A stretch of DNA of 64,000 nt from Protonemura montana (Eukaryota > Arthropoda > Insecta > Plecoptera > Nemouridae), in NCBI GenBank assembly GCA_947568835.1, contig OX387603.1, positions 15,400,651-15,464,650 on the forward strand, in the 5' to 3' direction. A program made the position numbers and the translations under genes. Within the stretch, counting starts at the first letter, position 1. Each line of letters starts with the position of its first letter. Positions 22,189 to 32,708 of this stretch are shown here, one piece after another. Below the pieces are notes generated by a model, which saw nothing but the letters and a program-made list of their open reading frames with translations, was not told where the DNA came from and made no database searches.

Positions 22189-25100
22189 ATGAAGAACGAG
22201 TTGATGAGGTACATTTGCGTGACAATGGTTGTCCTCATGGCGGTTGGAAGATCGTCGACGTACATCCCGACTGGTGGTACGTCCACCAGGAACAAGGAAA
22301 ATGAGCAGAACATTAAGCCACCGCCGTCAAGTGAGTGAAGTGCCATTTTTGTTTGTTTTGTCAGTACAGAAGGATGGTGTAATATTTGCATATGTTTTCA
22401 ATTTATGTCAGGCAAATTTCCGAAATTAGTACACTTTAATTTCATTAATATTCATCGAGGAATATTCATATTGGAAGAAGAATGGGGTGAAAAAGACTAA
22501 TTTATCATTTCAGTGTAAGTTTAAGTTAAGGTGAAGCCAACATTTTAAATGTGCGCGGAATTTTCAATAAATTAAACCGTATGTAAAAGAAAATAAGCAA
22601 CCCGTTTTCCCGCAAGCGCATAAAAAAAGTATTTTGTTGGAGATATACGGATTAGAGAACTGCAGTTCACCGAATTTTCTGTTGGTACATTTATAGATAA
22701 AAAGAAAATTATCACAGGACATAAAAGTGGTGCGTTACTGGAGAAAAATAGGAAAGTTTGTCGTGTTGGAAACACCGGTTCTAGTGAGCATACCTAAGTT
22801 AAGCAACACTGCCGTGGGTCAGGGATTGGATGGATGACCATCATACATATGACCAGTTCTGTTAGGGAGAGAGGTTGGAGGGATGAGAGTTAGTACAATA
22901 ACTTCAATCGTCTCCCCTTAAGCAGCATGGATTTGTGGTGAAATGCTGTTGTTCGCGTTGTACCGTCTTTCAGAAGGGACGTTGAGCCGGTGGTCACACT
23001 GATACTCTTTAACAGTAGTAAGCTATGTGCCAACACCGAGTTTCCCTTCTCCATTCTCGGCTAAGTTAGGTTTATCATCATCCTACTCATCATCCACTCA
23101 TTTACCAACGCCAGCAGATCAGTGCCACATGGACCGTTGTCAAAATAGTGCGTAAATCAATCACCAATCTAATCAATTATCAACCAAATGCGCAAAAAAA
23201 TATTAAACATGCCATGACATTGTCAAAATATCACGAAATTTTAAAAAATTACAAAGTGGTCATATGCGTGCCTTGGTTGTCGTTTTTAAAGTCAATTTTC
23301 TTATCAACTTCTCACAACAATAGATTGTTGGAGCAACCAGAGTTATTTAGATTTCGGAAAGTTCACTACGCTGGTTATTCCTTATTTGCTCAATTGGCTC
23401 TACCTAAACGTTTACTATGTATTTTAGACGCATGTCTCCTTATTTAACCCTTGCACTAGTATTGAATAGATTTTTAATAGTTATTCTACAACACAATTTT
23501 ACCTGTAAACTGAACCGAGCTTTTAATATCAATTATATAAATACATTTTATTTATAAGCATATAAATAACATGTACATATACAAATAAACGTTAAAATAT
23601 TTTACCTATATTATATATTTCATCTGTTTTACTAGTATTGTTTGTATTAATGGCTTCTTTGCCCCTGCAGTTCGGGGCGTGAGTGCAACCAGACCGTACC
23701 AGACTTCATGCATGACATTAGAAATGTCCGCATCAATTAATACTAGATTCAAGTTATTTCTTTAGAAACAAGTTACTCAAAGTTACTCAAAAACAAGTTA
23801 CAAGTATGAGCTTTATATACCAAACGAAAACTACCTATTTTTCCTAAACCACATATACCTTATTGCACTTATCACACTTATCACTTCTCCACTTACACTG
23901 AACCACTTATCGGTATGGGAATACGGTAAAACACTGTTTATGTAATGATACTTAACTGGTCATTCAATACCAATTTTATCAATACATTCTTCTACATGAA
24001 TTAATACATTAAAAATACATACACATTAAATATATGTTACCTATTTTGTATATTCCATCTGCTGTGTAATTATTGTATGTATTAACGCCGTCGTTGTCCC
24101 TACAGTTAGGGGACGTGAGTGCTCGCATGATTCCAACTGCACAGGCTTAGCCACCACGGTCTGCATTCATGACTCCCGGGACAGAAAATTAAGGTGCCTC
24201 TGTGTCAACAAATCGCCGCCTGTTAACGGCGGGTGCCCAAAATATCCGAAGGGTAAGTTGAGACGCCACGCGAAACCACGTAGTCTAGCTTAGCTCGGAT
24301 GATGAGCCAGCCGTTTTGAGAAGTTCAAGGAGAAGTATCTTTTTAAGTCTAAATCGTCCTTTTCGTGCAAATTCCTATTTTTGGTCGATGAACCAACTAC
24401 TGTTATCACGTCCTTATTTTTTTAGTTTAGTACTTCAAAAAAACTCTGGTTTTTCTGATTTCGTTCAATACTGGAAATTCTACTAAAAAATGCGTAACTG
24501 TATTTAAGGTGAACTAAACTGTAAAAATGTATAAACCCAAACGTCCAGATTTCCAATGGTAAAGCAGTTAAAAAAGGTATTTGGAAGTTGTGAGAGGTGG
24601 GGTTAACGCTTTCTGTTGCCAATTTTTTAATTTACTCCACAAGCACAAAAAGTGATGTTTATGGTATATTAATTGAAGTTAATGTTGACGGTTGATGTTG
24701 CAGCGTTGGGATCTGCCTGCAACGCCGACAAGGAATGCGTAGAAATGGCGCATTGCTCGACGCAGACTAACTCTAGCTTGTTGGCGAAAACTTGCATGTG
24801 CAAGGAAAGCTATTACGAGGAAGACCACATGTGCAACGGTAAGTTCTTGAAAAATATTAGGGAGATCTTAACAATGGTGTTTATGATAATTTAAGAAATA
24901 TGACTGTAACAAGGCAGATCGATGATCTTGACAGTTTTATTAAGTATTTTATACCTTACCTGCCTGTTAGCAGTCTTTTTAAATAAATACAGTTTAATAG
25001 AGACACTTTTTTGTTGTTATTTCTCTGCAATCTAGTGATTTATCAAGTATCGTGGATTTCATGACTGAAAATTTAGCCATGACTTAGCTTATGTGTTAAA

Positions 25101-25686
25101 ATTGATGTTTTAATTAATAAAGCGAAAATAGTCGATGCATTTACGGTAAAAAAATATTGGAAATCGATAATCTATGACCAGCTCTTAGCTTTTGGGTAAA
25201 TATTTGTGCATTATTGGTTGAGTAGAAATATTTCTACTATGATTAAGATGCATTGATATCTGGACACTTGAATATCGATTAAATTCATACGCGGGTATTT
25301 CAATGCAGGGATGGAAAAATCGCACCCTTGTAAAAATAGTTACGGCTGCTAAACGAAATTTATTTTCTGTGACAGGACAAAGCTCCCGTCTCCTGTCCTG
25401 TCCACATTTTTCAAAATATTAAAACATGGAATGACACACTCTTCTTTCACAAAGATTTGTATCAGATTATTTCTTAAATTTTTTTTGACCCAAAAGTTTC
25501 GCAGATACATGTAGCAGAGGTTTAAATTCTAGGAAGTGGGTTCTGTGCTTAGATCAATCATAATTGTGAACAAAATGGCATGTGCTTGTTGCAGCTGGAT
25601 TCCTCTCGACTAAGCCGTCCATTATGTCACTTCTGTTCGCCGTCTCGACTCTCTGTCTGGCTAGCAAGTCAGATTCAACATTTTAG
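22189..25686 (+). CDS. Secreted protein with two EB-like six-cysteine modules, copy A
   Basis: Exons 22189-22330, 24106-24252, 24704-24838, 25595-25686; 171 residues; all introns phase 1. Residues 1 to about 22 form a signal peptide with core VTMVVLMAV. Residues 23-47 are a polar, Pro-rich linker. Module 1 (about 48-96) has C-x5-C-x7-C-x10-C-x-C-x10-C. Module 2 (about 97-141) has C-x5-C-x5-C-x12-C-x-C-x10-C and an N-S-S glycosylation site. The last exon gives a short hydrophobic tail (IMSLLFAVSTLCLA) ending KSDSTF. The spacing resembles EB modules of nematodes and arthropods, known from secreted and surface proteins. Function is unknown; the tail could be a membrane or GPI-anchor signal. Intron 1 holds a SINE and a dead copy of a module-1 exon. 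Confidence 0.85.
22758..23175 (+). mobile_element. 5S-derived SINE in intron 1 of EB gene A
   Basis: Carries the 5S-like head (GTGTTGGAAACACCGGTTCT, then TAAGTTAAGCAACACTGCCG and GGATGGATGACC), the body (ATGACCAGTTCTGTTAGGGA) and a tail decaying after GTCAAAATAGTGCGTAAATC. It is in sense orientation. A target duplication was not clear. Confidence 0.88.
23671..23716 (+). pseudogene. Dead module-1 exon inside intron 1 of EB gene A
   Basis: An acceptor-like CCCCTGCAG is followed by TTCGGGGCGTGAGTGCAACC and CAGACCGTACCAGACT, matching the start of copy D's module-1 exon (58738). One G is missing, which shifts the frame. About two dozen bases are deleted further on, and homology ends without a donor. 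The working module-1 exon of A lies 435 bp downstream and is of the other sequence type. Confidence 0.8.
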
Positions 25687-25875
25687 ACAACAATTGGGCC
25701 AGAAGCGGCCATCAGTGCAGATTCAGTGTTTGGAGTCAATGTTGAATAGAAGTTCATGTGAAAATACGTTCAGACGGTCAAAACTCTTCAGTGCATTTGG
25801 ATGTTCAAAATATTGAATTAAAAAAAAATATTAATAATAGCGTCACATCTCTACTTTTCAAGTGTGATTTCAGCC

Positions 25876-25881
25876 AATAAA
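25876..25881 (+). terminator. Candidate polyadenylation signal of EB gene A
   Basis: AATAAA about 190 bases after the stop, within a stretch (CTACTTTTCAAGTGTGATT before it) that is conserved after gene D and, with changes, after gene B. Confidence 0.6.
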
Positions 25882-26418
25882 TAAAACCCTGCTTAAAATA
25901 AAAAGAACTTCATCGCTTTTATTAAATAAACATAAATAAATATATTATCATTCTCCTTGTTTAAATCACACTCATTTAAAGGTAAATTTGCAGTTTATAC
26001 AAAACTATAATTAATAAAATTTTATTTGATTTGAACAAAAGCTCTCCCAAAATTGCGTGCATTCTTTAATTATATTTGTAAAGATATGAGAAACAGAATA
26101 ATTGTACTTTATTTGACAGATATTTCATGTTGTAAAATGTAATTAACATATAAAAGCAACAAAATATAAGTATATTATTTTATATTACATTAAATATTTA
26201 AATAATATGTACCTTATATAAATATTGTATTATTATAATATTATAATATAATAATATCATAATATAATTAAATAGCAATAAAGATAGCACAAAAAAGATC
26301 TATTGCCTGTGTCTAATTTTGTTTATGGACCATGTTTGAGACTGATTATTGTCAATTTTACTATAAATATATATTAATTTAGAATATTAAAGAAGTAACA
26401 CTCGATGCCTTGAGTTAA
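25882..26418. other. AT-rich 3' flank of EB unit A
   Basis: Very AT-rich sequence with a degraded CACACTCATTTAAAGGTAAA segment and ATTTCATGTTGTAAAATGTA. Both recur after B, C and D and near 51.2-51.6 kb, so this is the downstream edge of the duplicated unit. No gene is seen. Confidence 0.6.
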
Positions 26419-26480
26419 TTTTTATATACTCTATGCCAATTTTCAGGGGGTGTCCTGATTCCTGAAAATCTCGAGGAAAA
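26419..26480 (+). repeat. 62-bp direct repeat, left copy
   Basis: TTTTTATATACTCTATGCCA continues through TTTTCAGGGGGTGTCCTGAT and a CTGAAAATCTCNAGGAAAA end. The partner is at 27145-27206 with three differences. Confidence 0.85.
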
Positions 26481-27144
26481 TTCAGCTTGTCACTTTATTG
26501 TTCTAGCGTACGTTAAAAATATCGCTTACTTTCCTAGACTTACACTACAACATTTGCTAATTACAGTGCATTATTAGTCGGCTAAAATATGCCTATTATT
26601 GTTTGCCAGCACCATACATTTGTGAATTAATCTGCCCACTGTAAGTCAACATTTGACGCAACTAAAATGCCTATCTCCTGAACGCAGCTCGCAGTGCAAT
26701 CACGGCTCCTCTACAACAGGCCAAAACATCTTGGAATCGACTGACATTGTTTGGCACTCACTAGTAACGATGGCATTTTACCTTCCGGCTGTGGTTTTTT
26801 CGGCATCTTCGGCATCTGGTGGCTTGGGACAAAGTTTTCGACACGAGCAGGAGATCGGTGGCTCGTTGGCACGAACACTGGTGCGAGCTCGGGTCTGCAG
26901 GCACAGCCGCGATTGAGACTTGGAATGTGATTTTATGGTTTTGATGTGATTCCTTGCGATTTAATGTAGATTTTTAAATAAGATCGAAGCGCAATCAATC
27001 TAAAGGAATACGAATAGAAAGAGTCAAATTACCATGCGAATGAAGCAAATGATTTTCTTTGTATTCTCTTTCGATTTACAAGGGTTACATTTTTTAAGAG
27101 GGTTTCTGTTTTTTCCACTCGGAGGAGGAGTTTTCCTCCTAGTA
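26481..27144. other. Repeat mosaic between 62-bp repeats
   Basis: Positions about 26550-26720 carry the GCCAGCACCATACATTTGTG and GAACGCAGCTCGCAGTGCAA block in plus orientation. Positions about 26730-27030 carry, in minus orientation, a block shared with 49070-49385 and 52440-52745. The GGTGGCTTGGGACAAAG frame that gives an 87-codon ORF here is repeat-derived. Confidence 0.65.
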
Positions 27145-27206
27145 TTTTTATATACTCCATGCCAATTTTCAGGGGGTGTCCTGATTACTGAAAATCTCCA
27201 GGAAAA
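27145..27206 (+). repeat. 62-bp direct repeat, right copy
   Basis: Partner of 26419-26480. It is bordered by GGAGGAGGAGTTTTCCTCCT on the left and by CTCCGAGGAGCACTCGGAGG on the right, short inverted GGAG-rich tracts absent from the left copy. Confidence 0.85.
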
Positions 27207-28745
27207 GTCCTCCAGTCCTCCGAGGAGCACTCGGAGGAGTGCTAATCTGTGGGTGTAATTATATAAAGTTACGTTTTTAATTACTCATAGTTACAGCATT
27301 GTTATATGTCGGACGGATTTTTAGCAATTAATTAACTTATTTTTACACTAAAAAAGAATTTTAATTTTAAAAAATTGGCACAAAAAAATAAAATAATCGT
27401 CCCCAAATAAAACGATATTGTCAATAACTGCATTTCTTGTGTTAGATAATTTGATATATTTATGTTAAATAGTTGAACTTAACATTATCTTTAATAAAAA
27501 AAAGTCTGACCGAACCCGGATAGGAATACTAGTAGTAATATGTATAATAATTAATAATTTTCAGGGGAGGCTCGCGATATTGGTCTGCTGAGCTGCAGCC
27601 CCATCTCTAGATTTCGGCATCTCTAGACAAGGGATGTTTTTTTTTATCATGTTAAAAATATCGTAAGTAGCAAGAAAACTGTTATGAAATTATCCGAATA
27701 GAAGTATATTTTCATTCAAATGTGAGCGCGCTACCAGCAAACGCGACGCGGCAATCTAGTCTTCACCGGGGAGTTTGAAAATTAACCAGACAATTATGAA
27801 GGAACAATACATCTCGCATTAAAATTCTTTGTGACTCGATCAGTTTATTTAAGTGAAATTAAATCTTTTGAAAACTAAGAGCTTAAATACAAAAACTAAA
27901 AGTCCTTCTGCTAAATACCTACCGTACACTAGTGGATTCTAGCAATAGCTGCCAATTTGCTGTTTGCAAGCTTGGGTGCATGCCAAACCCTGATAAAAGT
28001 TAAAAGTAGTTTATTAAAATTTATCTTTTTTTCATTCAATATTTATTTTTACTGAAATCATGAAATGTTTCAACCAAATAAAAACGTTATTTTGTTGCTT
28101 TTAAATCGGATAGTTAACAGTAGCATCATGGTATCATATTTTCTAGCTTGGTACAAGCACCCCAGAAAGTAGCAAACTCAAATTAATCCTAGTGTATCAA
28201 TGCGCTGAGGTATCACAGTCTCTTTCGTCTCTCAGCTCAGGCAGTTCGCATCTCAGCGAGCACATGCGACGAACGAAATGGCAATGCTGTAGCTCAACAA
28301 TCGGAACTTTAATTTAACATCTTAGATCTGAAAACCGATCAGCTCCTGTGTGTACGAAGATCTATAACGAATGATAGTTGGTAATTATGAGTAACGACAA
28401 CTATCAAGAGAGGCATGAAAAAAACATAATACACGAAAAAAATTGCACCACCTTGGCAAACGGTCACGAGCTGCCACTGATAATTATTAATAAATATAAA
28501 TAATTAAGAATAACAAACGGTAACTAGAAATTATTTTCAGTTTTGGATTTTATACGTCTCACGCCGAAGATTTTACCCAAATTTGAAACAAATTTTTTTT
28601 TTTTGCCACTTAGTCTAGTCAAGCATGGAAAAAAGCATCGACAATAAGTCAGCCATGTTTAGTTCACTGCACGTCCTTTTTCGGCTCGAACAGGGAATGA
28701 ACTTTAAGTGACAAGAAAATTACCCATTACCAATTCATTCCAAAC
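27207..28745. other. No recognisable gene
   Basis: An AT-rich interval. It separates two inverted blocks that are nearly contiguous at 47.9-49.4 kb, so it is either an insertion here or a deletion there. No coding or repeat signature I can name. Confidence 0.45.
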
Positions 28746-29592
28746 CTAATGTACCTTTTGCCCTTTAACCGAAACTAGCATGCACTGATTGAAATCCGCT
28801 AAGACAATTCAAATAGTTAGCCGCGTTGGTTAAGAAATTGACATGAAACGCACGAGTGAACTGGCGGCAATTCGGGCGCTTGTTGGTTCCATATCTTCAC
28901 ACGCTTCTGAAGTTCTTAATATTCGTCATGCGATGCCTTTCGTGTTTCAACTCAAAGCGTGATCAATGTTTAACTAATCTCATCATCGCCCTTTGGCTTG
29001 GCCACTAGGTGAGAGCCTTTAGAGCAAGAGAGTGGTCTTACTAAAAAAAAAGTATTTTCAGTTATTTTATAAAACTCGTACGACGTTAAACTGAACGATG
29101 TACTGATGCTTTAACCTTCCCTCTTTCCAGAACAAATATAAGTGTAGATGTAAGGGTGTCAGTTACTTTTATCCACGTGGCAGACAAGACAGATATTTTG
29201 CGCAAATAAAAATATATCTTTACACGAAATAAACCTCTTTTCATGGTTTTTTGTTATTCAGGAAGCAAATTACTTTCCAATGGATAAGTCCAAAATTTTA
29301 CAAAAAACCAAAGTCTGTAAATTGAAAAATCCTAAAACCCTACTAGTAATGCAATTGCCACTCCCTGGCAGCGTCGGTCCTCTGTACGACGCCTAGCGTG
29401 CCAGTAGCGACTTGAGCGTCGACGGGCAAAAACGATCCGTTAATTGAACCGACTTTGATTCCTGGTCGCACTATGCTAGGCCAGTGAGTTTAATGAAAGA
29501 CCAGCACCGCGTGCTACTTGCTAGACTTGTTCGTTCGATTAGAAAACCAGTAAGCTGGGACGAACTGTTGCTTTGTTGTTATGTTCTGGACC
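28746..29592 (-). repeat. Inverted copy of the 47.93-48.87 kb block
   Basis: Read on the minus strand, 29371-29592 matches 47930-48150 (GCACCAGAACATAACAACAA-like start, through GTCGACGCTCAAGTCGCTAC). About 28746-29040 matches 48500-48870 (GCGCCCGAATTGCCGCCAG, ATTGATCACGCTTTGAGT). The two parts are in the same order, so one inverted duplication explains both. A third direct relative of the second part is at 51890-52190. Confidence 0.8.
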
Positions 29593-30245
29593 ATGGGCGT
29601 CCGGAGGGGGGTGCAAGGGGGTGCGCTTGCACCTACCTGGAAATAACATTCTCCGTCGCCTCTGTGCAGAACATTCCGTAACAGGGTGCTTGTTTCACTC
29701 CACGCAACGAAATCAATTTTTAATTTTTGCTGGCAGCGAACAAAGTATTGGTCCAGGTTCCTTATTTCTAAAGAATCGGTAAGCTCACACCTTGTTTTTG
29801 ACGGCTATCTTGCAGACACGAAACTCCGCGCCCATCCAGAGCCGAATTTCTCATTTAGCTGTAGTGCTGGTCGCCGCGAAACAAGTCTCCTGGTTAAAAT
29901 TTAACTCGGCAGTCAAAAAAGCAGAAAAATCTCTCTCCGTGTTTGATGTTTCAGGACTGCAAGAGAGGCTCTAGCAGACTGTAGTTCACTTATCTGGCTG
30001 ATCTCTGAAATATGATCGCTTATATCATAAGGGAGCATACATGTATTGCAAAATGTCTCCTGCAACTTAATTTGACCTTTAAATTGTTGTTATTGAAGTT
30101 ATTTTTCCCGTATCGACTTTGACATCAAACATTGAAATTGTTTGATGAGCGTAGCGAGCGAAACAATCCAACTCCATCTGAAATTTAAATCTATGTTTTA
30201 AATCATTTCACATGGTTATCAGCTTTTGGATTTGACTTCTGAAAT
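29593..30245. other. No recognisable gene
   Basis: Begins where homology to the inverted block ends. Short frames of 60-72 codons overlap in several phases without any recognisable motif. Confidence 0.4.
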
Positions 30246-30655
30246 ATGGGTGACCATCATACACATGATTAGTTCTGTTCGGGAGAGAGGTGAGAGGGTT
30301 GAAAGATAGTTCAGCAACTCAACTCGCCTTGCTTATTAACCTCTCGACAGCATGGATTTGTGGAGGAATCCTATGGTTCGAGTTGTACAATCCTTCAATT
30401 TTTTCAATTGCTGTCAATTGTTCAATTGTTCAATTGCGGAGGGGACGTTAAGCCAGTGGTCCCATTGGTGCTCGTCGATAGGAGTAGGCCACGTGCACCG
30501 GGTTTCCCCTCCTCCCTTCTAAATTAAGAAGGTAAATTATCATTCTCATCACCACTCACTCATTTACCGGCATTATTAGACCAGTGCCACATTGTCCGTT
30601 GTCAAAAAAGTGCGTCGTTAAACGTCACTAATCAATCAATAAATCTGTAAGATCT
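30246..30655 (+). mobile_element. 5S-derived SINE, 5'-truncated, with internal insertion
   Basis: Starts at ATGGGTGACCATCATACACA, so most of the 5S-like head is missing. The body is normal up to GTTGTACAATCCTTC. A low-complexity CAATTGTTCAATTG-rich insert of about 40 bp follows, and then GGACGTTAAGCCAGTGGTCC to the tail GTGCGTCGTTAAACGTCACT. Confidence 0.9.
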
Positions 30656-31049
30656 GTAAGATCACACTACAACGCAGAAAATATCGTATCTTGTAAAGGT
30701 TTGCAACAAGTTTTGCAACAAAAGTCAGAATATCACATATTTTTATCTCCCGATCGGTCCTATTTTGAGGCGTTGCCTAAGCCTAAAATTCAAAACTATA
30801 CTTCATAAAATTGTGTCAAGTAGCTGGGAACGAATGAAGTTGTAAAGAAATTTAGTTTTCCTGTGAAAACATTGAAGCAACTCGTGGTACGCGTGAGTAC
30901 CACGGGACTGCCTATACGTACGGTTAATCCAACCATGACAAGTTTCAACTGAAATAATCGTCTAAAACGAGGCGAAAATTTGTCTCTTCGTACCAGGCGA
31001 GTAGCCGACTGAAGAGTATCGCCTGAAACCTACTGCATCGCTGTTCAGG

Positions 31050-31066
31050 TGACGTCACAACACGTG
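31050..31066. promoter_or_regulatory. CRE-like palindrome next to an E-box
   Basis: TGACGTCA (31050-31057) and CACGTG (31061-31066) are four bases apart, in a GC-richer patch with repeated ATCGATC/TCGATCGA and an inverted CCAAT (CTATTGGCTGA). No gene start was identified nearby, so promoter activity is speculative. Confidence 0.25.
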
Positions 31067-31364
31067 CTCGATCGACCTCCGCCTCCTACTTTCGATCGAC
31101 TGATGCTCGGCTCCTATTGGCTGACCGGTTTTCGAAGTAGATCGAGGTGATAACAGCAATGGCGTCCACGGCTGCTATCACAGACTAAATGTTTTCCAGG
31201 CATGCAGATGCTAAAGAACTGCAAATTCTCGTACTTTAATTGCGGATGTTTAATAAGATTCATTTTAACTATGTTAGCATTTGTTAGATGTGAGTGTTCT
31301 TGAACAAATCAAGTCACACAGCGGGTCCAATTGCTTACGAGCCCTCCTCGAATCGTCACACTGA

Positions 31365-31592
31365 ATGGTTTGGCGTGCTGGAAACGCCGGTTCTCGTGAG
31401 ATCACCGACGTTAAGCAACACTGCGTTGGGTCAGGTATTGGATGGGTGACCATCATTCACATGATCAGTTATGTTCGGGAGAGAGGTTGGAAGAATGACA
31501 GTTAGTAAAGCAACTTCACTCGCCTTGCTTATCAAACATTCGACTGCATGGATTTGTGGAGGAATCCTGCTGTTCGAGTTGTACCTTCCTGA
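31365..31592 (+). mobile_element. 5S-derived SINE, 3'-truncated, with a good 5S-like head
   Basis: Starts AATGGTTTGGCGTGCTGGAA, then GCCGGTTCTCGTGAGATCAC, CGACGTTAAGCAACACTGCG and TTGGATGGGTGACC. The body stops at CGAGTTGTACCTTCCT, before the GGGACGTTAAGCC block. This copy has one of the cleanest 5S-like heads in the window. Confidence 0.9.
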
Positions 31593-32513
31593 AAGCGTTC
31601 CTGAAAAATACATAAATTTCAGCCGAATTCTCCATTTCTATTCTCACCGTTTTCACAATGCTAAATGCCAGTTAAATAAGCAGGTTAAGATGAAAACAGA
31701 AGTATCTGATTAGGTGTAACCATTGGGATGAGTCTCATAAATTAAGTTTGACATTTTAAAACTGCCCGTTAGCAGAAATGTTGCCCAAAGTTGTATATGT
31801 ACTCCCAAGTAAATGTCATAAAGGAAAGAAATTAGATTTACAGTTTTGTCAAAGGTTGTCAAACAAACCGTTTCCAAACTTTAAACTCTTATTTATTTTT
31901 ATCTTTTAAAGTTGATGGGCATAATGCTTTTTGGATGGCAAACACTATACTACGTGTACTTACCCAATTTTTATCACTAACTCTGCCATCCCTATGGGGT
32001 GGTAATACATGAATACTACCATGTAGCAAGCGTATTTACCTTATTTAATGCGAAAAGATAAGATATGCTTCAAAAATCATTAATGACTGACAATTAAGAT
32101 ACAATAATTTAAAATCAATTAACCTTATTAGTAAAGTTTCTGTATGATCTTTATTGCTATTTATACTAACATAATATTTACATAAATATATAATATAATT
32201 TAATAATGATTTAATACATTTCTATATTAATTACATACTACCTACAGCATGAAAAATTCGTTAATTAAAAAACAATTGTTTTGTTTCTCAAAGCATTAAA
32301 ATACGAGATTCAAGAAGCATTCATAATTATTTACATTTTAGCTAGAGTTGTTGTTCAATCCAAATAAAATAGTATACATTATGTTTATTTTATACATTAT
32401 TTTTAATGCAAATTTACTCTTAAATGAGTGTGATGCGAACGACAAGAATACCAATTATATTTTATGTTCATTATTAACAATGGCGATGAATTTATTTTAA
32501 TTTTAAGCAGGGT
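31593..32513. other. Intergenic sequence and 3' flank of EB unit B
   Basis: Left part unremarkable. From about 32130 it carries, in minus orientation, the downstream-flank sequences of the EB unit (for example CACTCATTTAAGAGTAAATT). No gene. Confidence 0.5.
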
Positions 32514-32519
32514 TTTATT
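32514..32519 (-). terminator. Candidate polyadenylation signal of EB gene B
   Basis: AATAAA on the minus strand about 190 bases after the stop codon, in the position matching the signals of copies A and D, followed by the shared AACCCTGCTTAAAAT. Confidence 0.6.
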
Positions 32520-32708
32520 TTTTGGCTGTAAGCACACTTGAAAAGTCGAGATGTAAAGCTATTATTTAATTTTTTAAATACAATATTTTGATCATTCAAT
32601 TGCACTTAAGGGATTGACTGTCTGAACGTATTTTCACATGAACTTCTATTCAACATTGACTCCAAACACTGAATCTGCACTGATGGCCGCTTCTGGCCCA
32701 ATTGTTGT

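Noticed and set aside
26653..26916. 87-codon frame with partners near 49.2 and 52.6 kb
   Set aside because: It spans the junction of two repeat families in opposite orientation, and partner copies contain stops or shifts. Repeat-derived rather than coding.
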